In this document: positions 25,207-33,097 of the stretch, piece by piece
Layout: each line of letters begins with the position of its first letter
Numbering within the stretch: the first letter of the stretch is position 1
NCBI GenBank assembly: GCA_017407325.1
Contig: JAFQWV010000026.1
Location: forward strand, 1 to 39,735
Reading direction: 5' to 3'
Length of the DNA stretch: 39,735 nt
DNA from: Clostridia bacterium
Lineage (GTDB): Bacteria > Bacillota > Clostridia > Christensenellales > Borkfalkiaceae
Made by a program: the position numbers and the translations under genes
The notes under the pieces: generated by a model
Seen by the model: the letters and a program-made list of their open reading frames with translations, nothing else
Database searches by the model: none
What the model was told of the DNA's origin: nothing

Positions 25207-26208
25207 ATGAAGAAAAACGTTAAGATTATTTTGTTAAGCTCGGTAGCTGTATTATTGCTTGCTGTCGTCACATTTTTATGCGTGTGGTTTTTAGGTGCGA
25301 AATATCCGTCGTACGATAGAATGGTAAAATATCATTCGAATATCCCCGCACTTGACGAATCAATAGTTCCACAAGGTTTGTGTGCACTAAATGAAAATTC
25401 AGACGGCTATGATTTTGCTATGAGTGGGTATTCAGCCGATGACCAGCCTTCTCGCATATACCTTATTGACGAAGACACTAATGAAAGCAAATGGTTTACG
25501 TTAAAAAACTCAAGTGGTAAACTATACACTTCGCATTTTGGTGGTGTAGCGTGTGGCGAAAATTATTTATACGTAACTAGTGGCGAAAATATTTTAAGAG
25601 TAAGTCTAGTAGATATATTTTCAGCTATAAACGGCGCAGAAATAACCGTTTTCGACTCTTTTTCGAGTGGAATATCAAATTCGTTCTGTTATCTTCAAGA
25701 CGGATATTTATATACGGGTGAATTTGTAAATAATAAAAAGTATATTGCCCCAAAAGAACACGAATTAATAGTGTCAGGTGGTGTAACGCACTACGCTTTA
25801 ACCTTCGTTTTCGCGATAGACGAAACTAAAGAAGGCGGTGTAAAAAGTAACATACCAGAAAAAGTTATATCTACTATAAACAAAGTGCAGGGTATGGCTG
25901 TTACAAGCGATAGAATTTATCTTTCTACATCCTACGGCTTGTCTGATTCGGTTTTCTATTCTTACGAAAATATTTTAAACTCTCAGCCTAGCGGTAAGTT
26001 TGACGTGGGTGGTAACTTGGTAGATTTGTATTATTTAGACGATGGCGCGCTGGTTCAAAAAATAAACGCTCCTAGCATGAGTGAAGGGATCTGTGTCAAA
26101 AACGGCAGATTATATATTCTATACGAATCAAATTCGGTCAAATATAAGCTTTTCACAAGACGAAAAGCAAAAACCTTAGAATCAATCGAACTAAAAAATT
26201 GGAATTAA
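25207..26208 (+). CDS. Membrane-anchored extracytoplasmic protein, propeller-like
   Basis: A 333-residue protein I cannot place in a named family. One N-terminal membrane anchor (about 6-29, no lipobox or clear signal cleavage) is followed by a large soluble domain outside the cell. The domain has recurring beta-strand blades ending in small loops (GGVACGENYLYVTSGENILRV; VQGMAVTSDRIYLSTSYG; SEGICVKNGRLYILYES), suggesting a beta-propeller. DESIVPQGLC near residue 50 may begin the first blade. It is divergent from the PL9 lyase with back-to-back promoters, so the two may be co-regulated. The last residues are basic (RRKAK). Function unknown. Confidence 0.65.
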   Translation: MKKNVKIILLSSVAVLLLAVVTFLCVWFLGAKYPSYDRMVKYHSNIPALDESIVPQGLCALNENSDGYDFAMSGYSADDQPSRIYLIDEDTNESKWFTLKNSSGKLYTSHFGGVACGENYLYVTSGENILRVSLVDIFSAINGAEITVFDSFSSGISNSFCYLQDGYLYTGEFVNNKKYIAPKEHELIVSGGVTHYALTFVFAIDETKEGGVKSNIPEKVISTINKVQGMAVTSDRIYLSTSYGLSDSVFYSYENILNSQPSGKFDVGGNLVDLYYLDDGALVQKINAPSMSEGICVKNGRLYILYESNSVKYKLFTRRKAKTLESIELKNWN

Positions 26209-26225
26209 AAAACTTTTATAAACTT

Positions 26226-26265
26226 TTTAAGCGGTGGGCAAAATTTGCCCACCGCTTAAATTTTT
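26226..26265. terminator. Strong bidirectional terminator
   Basis: 17-bp arms, TTTAAGCGGTGGGCAAA and its complement, separated by a single A, followed by TTTTT on the plus strand and a T-poor but A/T-rich flank on the minus strand. It lies between convergent genes. Confidence 0.88.
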
Positions 26266-26273
26266 GTCGTGTA

Positions 26274-27653
26274 TTAAGTGCGGATTCCGCCAAGTTCAGC
26301 GATAATTTGTTCGCACTCGCTTTTTTCGATAGTTTTACGTCTTATCAAAATAGGGACTAGTTTACTAATAAGCGACAAGTTTTTTTCAACGATAGTTTTT
26401 GCTTTATTATAGCAAATGCTTATTATATCGTTAAAAACTTGATACAGTTTTTCTAAAATAGATTCTGAGTAAGGAATATCCGTATAGCGATAATCTTGAA
26501 CGATTAAGTCTAATCCAAGCATACCGCACTCTGACATTTTAAGTAATAGTCTGTCAATAATCTTAACATTGACGGCAAGATTATCGTAAGTCTTATTAAA
26601 AATAAGTTCTTCGGCAACGTATCCACCAAGAAGTGAAGTTATAGCGCAAACGTAGTCGTTTTTGCAATAACCAGGTGCAAAGGTTTCAATAAACGGTTTG
26701 TCGTCGGTTTCAAACTCGTCGTTATCGTTGTAAAAGTCGTCATCGTCGTCATCGTCGCATCGGCAACCTGAAATGATGCCGTCTAAGAAAGAATTGCAAA
26801 CAGTTTCGCTTTCAGTATTGAGAATATAACTGCTGTTACTATAGGTGTGGCTGACGACGAAAGAGCCAATGTTTCTCGTTGCGTCAAGGGTGTACGACTC
26901 GTCGGGTTTATCGGTTGGAATATCTTCTTCTTTGATTTCGATAATTTTTTCACGAATAAGTTCTTCGCTTACGAAATTGTTCTCATCAGAGCGAAGTAAA
27001 CACTCGTTGACGAGAGTTTTTAAAGCAGCGCACGAAAAACCCGTGCATAACTTAGCAATGCTTTCAGGATTCATAGCAAATTCAGCAGGCGAGTTTTCAA
27101 TGTACATAGTTAAAATTGCAACGCGCGACGTTTGGTTAGGAAGACCTAAACCGATTTTTTTATCAAATCTTCCTGGGCGCGTGATGCTTTGCGGTAGAGA
27201 GTGGTAGTTGTTGCACGTGGCAACGAAAACAATATTATTTACCGTATCCATGCCGTCGATAAGAGTGAGAAGCTGTGTGAGAATACTTTTCGACCTATCG
27301 GTGTAATATTCTTCATCTTCGTTAGGTAGAACTTTGTCCAACTCGTCAAAGAATATCATAGTAGGGACTTTTGCTTTCGAACCTTTAGCAAAAGCTTTTC
27401 TTATTTGCTTGCAAATATTGTTTTCTGAAGCCGACTCAGAAAGGTTAATTTTTACGTGGTTAAGCGCACACTCTTTAGATAAAACTTCTGCAAACAACGT
27501 TTTGCCCGTTCCAGCTTCACCATAAAAAATAATACCTTTCGGAAGAGTTGCACCTTTAGCCAGATACCTTTTTCTGTGGTTGAAAATTTCAACTAAAGTT
27601 GCAAGTTCCGCTTTTTCCTTTTCATAACCTGCAATTTTATTAAATGAACTCAT
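26274..27653 (-). CDS. FtsH-derived AAA+ ATPase with an inactive protease domain
   Basis: A 459-residue cytosolic protein aligned along its length with FtsH, minus the two N-terminal membrane helices. The ATPase parts are kept: Walker A GEAGTGKT (45-52), Walker B FFDELD (D103, E104) and the arginine-finger segment RPGRFD (159-164). The FtsH pore loop (F-V-G) is missing; the segment reads INLSESASENN. In the M41-like part, the place of HEAGH reads RNIGS (260-264) and the third zinc ligand is also gone (DNLAVN near 357-362). The flanking LLGGYVAEELIF (341-352) and the C-terminal helices are still recognisable. An Asp-rich insert (300-317) interrupts the domain. It is therefore probably a non-proteolytic ATPase, perhaps a remodeller or regulator. 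Strong ribosome site AAGGAGG. Divergent from a WYL-like regulator. Confidence 0.82.
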   Translation of the reverse strand: MSSFNKIAGYEKEKAELATLVEIFNHRKRYLAKGATLPKGIIFYGEAGTGKTLFAEVLSKECALNHVKINLSESASENNICKQIRKAFAKGSKAKVPTMIFFDELDKVLPNEDEEYYTDRSKSILTQLLTLIDGMDTVNNIVFVATCNNYHSLPQSITRPGRFDKKIGLGLPNQTSRVAILTMYIENSPAEFAMNPESIAKLCTGFSCAALKTLVNECLLRSDENNFVSEELIREKIIEIKEEDIPTDKPDESYTLDATRNIGSFVVSHTYSNSSYILNTESETVCNSFLDGIISGCRCDDDDDDDFYNDNDEFETDDKPFIETFAPGYCKNDYVCAITSLLGGYVAEELIFNKTYDNLAVNVKIIDRLLLKMSECGMLGLDLIVQDYRYTDIPYSESILEKLYQVFNDIISICYNKAKTIVEKNLSLISKLVPILIRRKTIEKSECEQIIAELGGIRT

Positions 27654-27685
27654 AAATTTTTCCTCCTTCGATTTTGTTCGTTTTC

Positions 27686-27714
27686 ATTATAATTCAGAAA
27701 TTTGGTAAATTCAA
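27686..27714 (-). promoter_or_regulatory. Promoter of the FtsH-like gene
   Basis: Minus strand: -35 TTGAAT (27714-27709), 17 bp, -10 TATAAT (27691-27686). Confidence 0.6.
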
Positions 27715-27753
27715 TTAGCAATTTCGAATTATTTTTTGCCCCCTAAATTTTGG

Positions 27754-27812
27754 AATATTAGTAATATTTTTCCTTATTATTAATTGACAACTGACCACTT
27801 TTAGTGTACCAT
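27754..27812 (+). promoter_or_regulatory. Promoter and inverted repeat of the WYL-like gene
   Basis: Consensus -35 TTGACA (27784-27789), 17 bp, -10 TACCAT (27807-27812). A perfect inverted repeat, AATATTA-G-TAATATT (27754-27768), sits 15 bp upstream of the -35 and may be an operator for this gene and the divergent one. Confidence 0.55.
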
Positions 27813-27833
27813 AGCATTTAAGGAGTAATAAAA

Positions 27834-28829
27834 ATGTACGAAAAGATAAAAGTAAGCGTTCCTAAATCAATTTATGAACTATTAAATAAAGATGCAGAAG
27901 ATTTTAGAATTTTAAAGCCGAACGGTAAGCCGAATTTGAACGCGTTTATAAATTCTCTAATTATGAATTTTTACGAAGATTTTTCCGCCGACGACCAAGA
28001 ACTGATTGATAAAATAAATAAAGCGCTTTTTGGCGTTCCTGAAAAGTATGCAAAAACAGCGTTTGACGGTATAATTAAGGCTATATCAAGCAGAGAAAAA
28101 GGTGGTCTTGACGGCGAGAAAAGCGTCGCTATATCTTTTAAACCGACTAAAGTTTCCGAAAGCGTTGTCGTGCATATTGAAAACGTTCTTTTAAAAAACG
28201 AATCGCTTTCGTCTTATTATAGAAGAATGTTTATCGCGTACGCTAAAAAAACTAAAACCGAGCGCGAAAAAATTATACATAAACAAAACTATGAACTTTT
28301 GTGTCGCGCAATAAAAAAAGAAGTGCAAGTTTGTCTTTCGCTTGAAAGTGGAGACGTCTTTAATGAAATGTCGCTTTATTCAATAACGCCGGCTAAAGAC
28401 GAACTTTTTAATTACGTTCTTTATTATGGAGACTTAAAAAATAAGACCGTAAGGCTTTCAAAAATAAAAACCGTGTCGCTACTTGCCAAAAAAAGTGAGA
28501 TTCCTTCTAAAAACGCAGAGATGTTCGCTCGTCAAGTTCGTTTTGGTGCGCAGTATCCTATCTATTCTACCGACGACCAGCCTATTAAAGTCCAGCTCAC
28601 CGAAAAAGGTAAGGATCTTTTTAAAAGAATTTATCTTTATAGACCAATACCAACTGAAATTGACGGTGACGTATACACCTTTGAGTGTTCTGCCAACCAA
28701 GTTATTTATTATTTCGAGCGTTTTGGTTCAGAAGCACTAATTCTTTCCCCGAAAAGAATAGGAAAGTTTATGAGAAATTATTACTATTTTGCATTAAAAA
28801 AATACCGTAGTATCTACGGAAGGGATTAA
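27834..28829 (+). CDS. Probable WYL-type regulator with two RHH-like N-terminal modules
   Basis: A 331-residue soluble protein. Two N-terminal segments look alike: a short strand then two helices at about 4-50 (KIKVSVPKSIYELL) and 100-142 (SVAISFKPTKVSES), the layout of ribbon-helix-helix DNA-binding modules. Residues 165-250 resemble a WYL ligand-sensing fold (MSLYSITPAKDELFNYVLYY, then KTVRLSKIKTV), followed by a C-terminal module (VIYYFERFGSEALILSP) like the one after WYL domains. WYL proteins are often nucleotide- or DNA-sensing regulators and are frequent beside defence genes. Ribosome site AAGGAG. It may control itself and the divergent FtsH-like gene. The assignment rests on motif shape and needs a profile search. 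Confidence 0.6.
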   Translation: MYEKIKVSVPKSIYELLNKDAEDFRILKPNGKPNLNAFINSLIMNFYEDFSADDQELIDKINKALFGVPEKYAKTAFDGIIKAISSREKGGLDGEKSVAISFKPTKVSESVVVHIENVLLKNESLSSYYRRMFIAYAKKTKTEREKIIHKQNYELLCRAIKKEVQVCLSLESGDVFNEMSLYSITPAKDELFNYVLYYGDLKNKTVRLSKIKTVSLLAKKSEIPSKNAEMFARQVRFGAQYPIYSTDDQPIKVQLTEKGKDLFKRIYLYRPIPTEIDGDVYTFECSANQVIYYFERFGSEALILSPKRIGKFMRNYYYFALKKYRSIYGRD

Positions 28830-28830
28830 G

Positions 28831-28904
28831 TGCTAATTCAACCAACAGTTGAGTGATTGCTAACTTAACCAGTCATTGACTTATTTTATGCGTTGCTTTA
28901 TAAT
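28831..28904 (+). promoter_or_regulatory. Promoter of the XRE gene with two direct repeats
   Basis: Two tandem 27-bp imperfect repeats (TGCTAAxTxAACCA...TTGA; 28831-28857 and 28858-28884, 19 of 27 identical) run into the -35 TTGACT (28876-28881); 17 bp later comes TATAAT (28899-28904). The first repeat contains TCAAC-n5-GTTGA. The layout suits autorepression. Confidence 0.6.
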
Positions 28905-28933
28905 AGTGGCAAGAAAAACTAAAGGAGATGAGT

Positions 28934-29485
28934 ATGTTTCATACCAATTTAAAAGAAAGAAGAATATTGTGCGGATTGTCGCAAAAACAAGTTGCAGATT
29001 TTTTAAACATAAGTCCGCAGTCGGTGTCAAAATGGGAAAGGGGAGACGCCTTGCCGTCGATTGAGTTTTTGCCTAAACTAGCAGAGTGTCTTAATTGTGA
29101 GATAAACGATTTCTTTTCTGAAAAAGAAACAAAAAATACCGATAATCGTGATATAGATGCGTTTTTTTCAATAATGGTGGACCATTTGAAGAATAAAATA
29201 GATACGAAAGGAGTTAATACTTTTGTTTTAGAGCATCCAAATATTATAGATAAAGCGTCAAATATTTGTATGAAATTATCTGAGTTTAAAACCATTACGT
29301 CTAAAACCATTGAAATTCTATTAGGTTGTTCGGGTAAAGAAGCAAAAAGATTTTTAGAATATTTAATACAGATGGAAATGATAGAAAAGCTTGACATTGG
29401 CGAGCGATATTTTGTTGTAAAGCATGCCGTTGAAGGTATGCTGCCACTAATGAAAATGATAGAAAAATTGTGCGAAGTCATTTAA
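28934..29485 (+). CDS. XRE-family regulator with C-terminal effector region
   Basis: A 183-residue protein. The N-terminal HTH (about 4-60) has LSQKQVADFLNISPQSVSKW and ERGDALPSIEFLPKLAE, the common Cro/cI-type form. The C-terminal 120 residues are helical; NTFVLEHPNIIDKASNICMKL and TIEILLGCSGKEAKRFLEYL suggest a second winged-helix-like fold of unknown ligand. I prefer ATG 28934, since AAGGAG (28922-28927) is 6 nt before it; the ATG at 28928 directly abuts that site. A terminator follows at 29527. Its place beside the hydrogenase operon makes it a candidate regulator, without direct evidence. Confidence 0.85.
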   Translation: MFHTNLKERRILCGLSQKQVADFLNISPQSVSKWERGDALPSIEFLPKLAECLNCEINDFFSEKETKNTDNRDIDAFFSIMVDHLKNKIDTKGVNTFVLEHPNIIDKASNICMKLSEFKTITSKTIEILLGCSGKEAKRFLEYLIQMEMIEKLDIGERYFVVKHAVEGMLPLMKMIEKLCEVI

Positions 29486-29526
29486 TTTTTGTGCTAAATT
29501 TTAGCACGAAGGATGATGTTTACTGC

Positions 29527-29566
29527 AACGCAAAAAAGAGTGGATTTTTCCACTCTTTTTTGCGTT
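29527..29566. terminator. Bidirectional terminator, left flank of the hydrogenase operon
   Basis: 17-nt arms AACGCAAAAAAGAGTGG / CCACTCTTTTTTGCGTT with loop ATTTTT. The arms are identical to those of the hairpin at 34541-34578. The inner GAGTGG/CCACTC stem with A6/T6 flanks forms the terminator proper. Confidence 0.88.
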
Positions 29567-29660
29567 GATGAAAAAAATATATAAATTTAAAAATCTTTTT
29601 TAATTTGTTTTTTTGTATTTTATTTACAGCAGTGATTTGTGCGTTTAATGGTGAAAATAG

Positions 29661-29689
29661 TTGAAATAAAAAGAAAAAAGTGATATTAT
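29661..29689 (+). promoter_or_regulatory. Promoter of the hydrogenase operon
   Basis: -35 TTGAAA (29661-29666), 17 bp, -10 TATTAT (29684-29689) preceded by TGA. The leader is about 37 nt and ends with the ribosome site TAGGAG. Confidence 0.6.
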
Positions 29690-29732
29690 ATATTGGAAAA
29701 ACTAAAGGGAAACGTTATAGGAGAAAAACTGT

Positions 29733-29972
29733 ATGAAAATAACCGTTTGTATAGGTAGTTCTTGCCATGTAAAAGGTTCACGTCAAGTCGTTGAGAAATT
29801 AAAACAACTAGTTTCAGAAAAACTGCTTACTGACAAAATTGAGTTTAGTGGAACTTTTTGTATGGGAAAATGTCAGCAAGGCGTTTGCGTAAGCATTGAT
29901 GAAGAAGTTTTTTCCGTATCTCCTGAAACTTGCGAAACGTTCTTTGAAACGGAAGTGTTAAAGAGATTGTAA
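29733..29972 (+). CDS. Thioredoxin-like [2Fe-2S] ferredoxin, first copy
   Basis: A 79-residue NuoE-type ferredoxin with the cysteine pattern C6-x4-C11 ... C43-x3-C47 (CIGSSC and FCMGKC) that binds one [2Fe-2S] cluster on a thioredoxin fold. It lacks the N-terminal helical part of full NuoE/HydC. It heads the hydrogenase operon, so it probably passes electrons to or from the hydrogenase modules. The next gene is a duplicate starting 2 nt after this stop codon. Confidence 0.9.
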   Translation: MKITVCIGSSCHVKGSRQVVEKLKQLVSEKLLTDKIEFSGTFCMGKCQQGVCVSIDEEVFSVSPETCETFFETEVLKRL

Positions 29973-29973
29973 T

Positions 29974-30237
29974 ATGTTAATCGTTCAAATTTGCGTGGGC
30001 AGTTCTTGCCATTTAAAAGGCTCTCAGGAAATCGTTGAACTTTTGCAAAAGGCCGTTAAAGATTATAATCTCGAGGACGAAGTCGTTCTTTCGGGAAGTT
30101 TTTGTATGGGTAAATGTAATCGTGAAGGCGTATCAGTGCAAATCAACGACGATATCCACGTTGGAGTAACGCCACAAAACTTTAAAGAATTTTTCAATAA
30201 AAACATACTTAACGCGGTTGAGAGCGAAAGGAAATAG
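29974..30237 (+). CDS. Thioredoxin-like [2Fe-2S] ferredoxin, second copy
   Basis: An 87-residue paralogue of the preceding protein with the same ligands (C7, C12, C44, C48) and shared GSSCHxKGS and FCMGKC motifs. Only one base separates it from the upstream stop, so translation is probably coupled. The two copies differ in the surface loop after the fourth Cys and at the C-terminus, suggesting different redox partners (perhaps one for the sensor and one for the catalytic hydrogenase); this is inference. Confidence 0.9.
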   Translation: MLIVQICVGSSCHLKGSQEIVELLQKAVKDYNLEDEVVLSGSFCMGKCNREGVSVQINDDIHVGVTPQNFKEFFNKNILNAVESERK

Positions 30238-30240
30238 AGT

Positions 30241-31917
30241 ATGGCAAATTGTCTTACCTTAAAGAAATCAAACTGTAAAAACTGCTATAAATGTATTCGA
30301 CATTGTCCAGTAAAAGCGATTCGTTTTTCAGGAAACCAAGCACATATTATCGGTAACGAATGTATTCTGTGCGGACAATGTTTTGTAGTTTGTCCGCAAA
30401 ACGCGAAAGAAATTATTGACGAAACGGAAAAAGTAAAAGTATTTTTACAAGCTAAAGATCCGGTTATCGTCAGTCTTGCACCATCATTTGTTGCTAATTA
30501 CGACGGTGTCGGTATAGGCGCAATGCGTGAAGCGTTGAAAAAGCTTGGTTTTTTCGACGTGGAAGAAACGGCAATCGGTGCTACCATAGTCAAGACTGAA
30601 TACGAGCGCATGCTTCGCGAAGAAGATAGGGATATTATCATCACTTCGTGTTGCCACTCTATTAATTTATTAGTTCAAAAATATTTTCCTGCTCAATTAG
30701 AATATCTTGCCGACGTTCTTTCGCCTATGCAAGCGCATTGTCTTGATATCAAGAAAAGATATCCGAACGCTAAAACGGTGTTTATAGGACCTTGCGTTGC
30801 GAAAAAGGACGAAGCTGAACACTACGAAGGAATAGTTGACGCCGTACTTACTTTCGAAGAATTGACTCAATGGTTAAAAAAAGAAAATATCGAGCTTGAT
30901 AAAACTATTGACGCCTGCGAAGAAAGTCGCGCTCGTTTCTTTCCGACGACAGGTGGTATTCTCAAAACCATGGAGCCAAATATCGCTGGTTACACCTATC
31001 TATCCCTTGACGGTGTAGAGAACTGCGTAGCGGCGTTGAAAGAAATACAAAACGGAAAAATACACAAATGCTTTATAGAAATGTCTGCGTGTATCGGAAG
31101 CTGCGTAGGTGGACCTATCATGGAAAAATATCACCGTTCGCCGTTGAAAGATTATATTTCAGTTGCAAATTTTGCAGGGGAAAAAGATTTTAAGGTTGAG
31201 CAACTAAATGCAGTAGAAATCAAAAAACAATTTACGTATATTGAACATAGATTATCTATGCCGAGTGAAGAAGACATAGCAGGCGTTCTTCGCCAAATGG
31301 GAAAAATTAAACCGAGCGACGAACTAAATTGTGGTTCCTGCGGTTATAATTCTTGTCGCGAAAAAGCGATTGCTATTTGTCAAGGTAAAGCAGAAATATC
31401 TATGTGCTTGCCGTATTTAAAGGACAAAGCGGAAAGTTTTTCAGATACGATTGTAAAAAGTTCTCCTGACGGCATGATCGTACTCAATGAAAATCTTGAA
31501 GTTCAACAGATAAACCAAGCGGCGTTAAATTTTATGAATTTGCGCTATGAAACCGATATTTTAGGCGAGCCCGTAGTTAGAATTTTAGATCCGAAAATTT
31601 TCTTGCAAGTGCAGTCTACAGGTAGAGCCGTTCGCGGTAAAAAGATATATCTTGCCGAATATAAGCGTTACGTAAAATTAACGGTAGTTTACAACAAAGA
31701 CTCTCACGTTTTAGTCTCTATTTTGCGTGATATTACCGACAAAGAAACAGAACGCGAGAAAAAAGAAAAAATCCGAAATCAAACCATAGAAGTTGCGGAC
31801 AAAGTCGTAGAAAAGCAAATGCGTATCGTACAAGAAATTGCATCGCTTCTTGGCGAAACTGCCGCAGAAACAAAGATTGCGCTCACAAAATTAAAGGAGT
31901 CTATTACTGATGAATGA
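30241..31917 (+). CDS. hydS: Sensory [FeFe] hydrogenase with PAS domain (HydS, group C-like)
   Basis: A 558-residue putative H2 or redox sensor. Order: two [4Fe-4S] ferredoxin motifs (C12/15/18/22 and C41/44/47/51); the H-cluster domain; a CGSCGYNSC-type Fe-S module (C364, C367, C372, C389); and a PAS domain (about 398-505) ending in a short coiled tail. The H-cluster loops are kept but altered: TSCCH (135-139; catalytic enzymes have TSCCP), GPCVAKKDE (C185) and MSACIGSC (C284, C288). This layout matches group C hydrogenases, thought to signal rather than turn over H2. There is no kinase domain; a PP2C-type phosphatase gene overlaps it by 8 nt and is the likely output. The HydE/F/G maturases needed for the cofactor are not in the window. 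Confidence 0.88.
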   Translation: MANCLTLKKSNCKNCYKCIRHCPVKAIRFSGNQAHIIGNECILCGQCFVVCPQNAKEIIDETEKVKVFLQAKDPVIVSLAPSFVANYDGVGIGAMREALKKLGFFDVEETAIGATIVKTEYERMLREEDRDIIITSCCHSINLLVQKYFPAQLEYLADVLSPMQAHCLDIKKRYPNAKTVFIGPCVAKKDEAEHYEGIVDAVLTFEELTQWLKKENIELDKTIDACEESRARFFPTTGGILKTMEPNIAGYTYLSLDGVENCVAALKEIQNGKIHKCFIEMSACIGSCVGGPIMEKYHRSPLKDYISVANFAGEKDFKVEQLNAVEIKKQFTYIEHRLSMPSEEDIAGVLRQMGKIKPSDELNCGSCGYNSCREKAIAICQGKAEISMCLPYLKDKAESFSDTIVKSSPDGMIVLNENLEVQQINQAALNFMNLRYETDILGEPVVRILDPKIFLQVQSTGRAVRGKKIYLAEYKRYVKLTVVYNKDSHVLVSILRDITDKETEREKKEKIRNQTIEVADKVVEKQMRIVQEIASLLGETAAETKIALTKLKESITDE

Positions 31918-33082
31918 TTTGTGCGCGGATATAGGCTATAAAAGTATTAACCACTACGGCGAAGAACTTTGTGGCGACCACGTTGATATCGTAGAAGAAG
32001 GCGAAAATTCTACCGTAATCGTGCTCGCTGACGGGCTCGGAAGCGGTGTTAAGGCAAGTATTCTTTCTACGCTAACGTCTAAAATTATATCTACTATGAT
32101 GGCGGCGGGGTTATCCATTGAAGATTGCGTTAAGTCTATTGCAGCGACGTTGCCAGTCTGTTCGGTGCGTGGTGTTGCGTATTCTACGTTCACAATTATG
32201 AATATCGTAAACAATGAAACGATAGATATTATTCAATACGACAACCCGCAAGTAATCGTTTTACGCGATAATCAAAACTACGATTATCCTAAAACGGAAA
32301 TGAATATCGACGGAAAGAAAATATACAAAACATCTCTGAAACTTTGCGAAAACGATATATTTATCGCGATGAGTGACGGTTGTCCTCACGCAGGGTTAGG
32401 CGCAAAATATAATTTCGGTTGGAAACGCGAAGAAATTATTGAATATATGACGGCCGTTTCCTTTTGCGGTTATACGGCAAAGAATATGTCTACTATGCTC
32501 GTGGACGAATGTGATAAATTATACGGTCATAAACCGGGCGACGATACTACGTCGTGCGTTGTTAAAATTCGCAAGCGCGAGCCAATGAACATTTTATTCG
32601 GACCACCTTCAAACCGCGACGATTGCAATCGTATGATGGCGCTATTCTTTTCTAAAGAAGGGAAACATATCATTTGTGGGGGGACTACCTCTTCGATTGC
32701 TTCGAAATATTTAGGTAAACCTTTACGGGCAAGCTTAAATTTTGAAAGTTCTGACGTTCCGCCTACTGCAGAATTAGAAGGCGTTGATTTAGTAACCGAA
32801 GGTGTTATCACGGTCAATAAAGTGTTAGAGTACGCAAAAGATTATTTAGGCGAAAACAAACATTACGAGCATTGGAATTTTAAGCACGACGGTGCGTCCA
32901 TGATTTGTCGTTTACTTTTTGAAGAAGCGACGGATATCAACTTTTACGTTGGTAGAGCAATTAATCCTGCACATCAAAATCCCGATTTACCAATTACGTT
33001 CAGTATTAAAATGAATTTGGTTGAAGAATTGTCGGAATGCTTAAGAAAAATGGGTAAAAAGATTAAAGTAAGTTATTTTTAA
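31910..33082 (+). CDS. SpoIIE/PP2C-type serine phosphatase with extra C-terminal domain
   Basis: A 390-residue cytosolic phosphatase. Residues 1-225 form a SpoIIE-like PP2C domain with metal-binding D23, D41-G42 (LADGLGSG), SDG (AMSDGCPHAG) and GDDTTS, so the active-site acidic residues are present. The following 165 residues (from EPMNILFGPP, with HIICGGTTSSIASKYLG) form a domain I do not recognise. SpoIIE phosphatases usually act on anti-anti-sigma factors or similar phosphoproteins. Its gene overlaps hydS by 8 nt and precedes a catalytic hydrogenase by 15 nt, so it probably converts the HydS signal into a dephosphorylation event. No anti-sigma partner gene is present here. Confidence 0.88.
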   Translation: MNDLCADIGYKSINHYGEELCGDHVDIVEEGENSTVIVLADGLGSGVKASILSTLTSKIISTMMAAGLSIEDCVKSIAATLPVCSVRGVAYSTFTIMNIVNNETIDIIQYDNPQVIVLRDNQNYDYPKTEMNIDGKKIYKTSLKLCENDIFIAMSDGCPHAGLGAKYNFGWKREEIIEYMTAVSFCGYTAKNMSTMLVDECDKLYGHKPGDDTTSCVVKIRKREPMNILFGPPSNRDDCNRMMALFFSKEGKHIICGGTTSSIASKYLGKPLRASLNFESSDVPPTAELEGVDLVTEGVITVNKVLEYAKDYLGENKHYEHWNFKHDGASMICRLLFEEATDINFYVGRAINPAHQNPDLPITFSIKMNLVEELSECLRKMGKKIKVSYF

Positions 33083-33097
33083 GGACGGAGGAGAAAA

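Noticed and set aside
28876..29064. A 62-codon plus-strand frame upstream of the XRE gene
   Set aside because: It begins at the promoter -35 and overlaps the HTH coding region in another frame.
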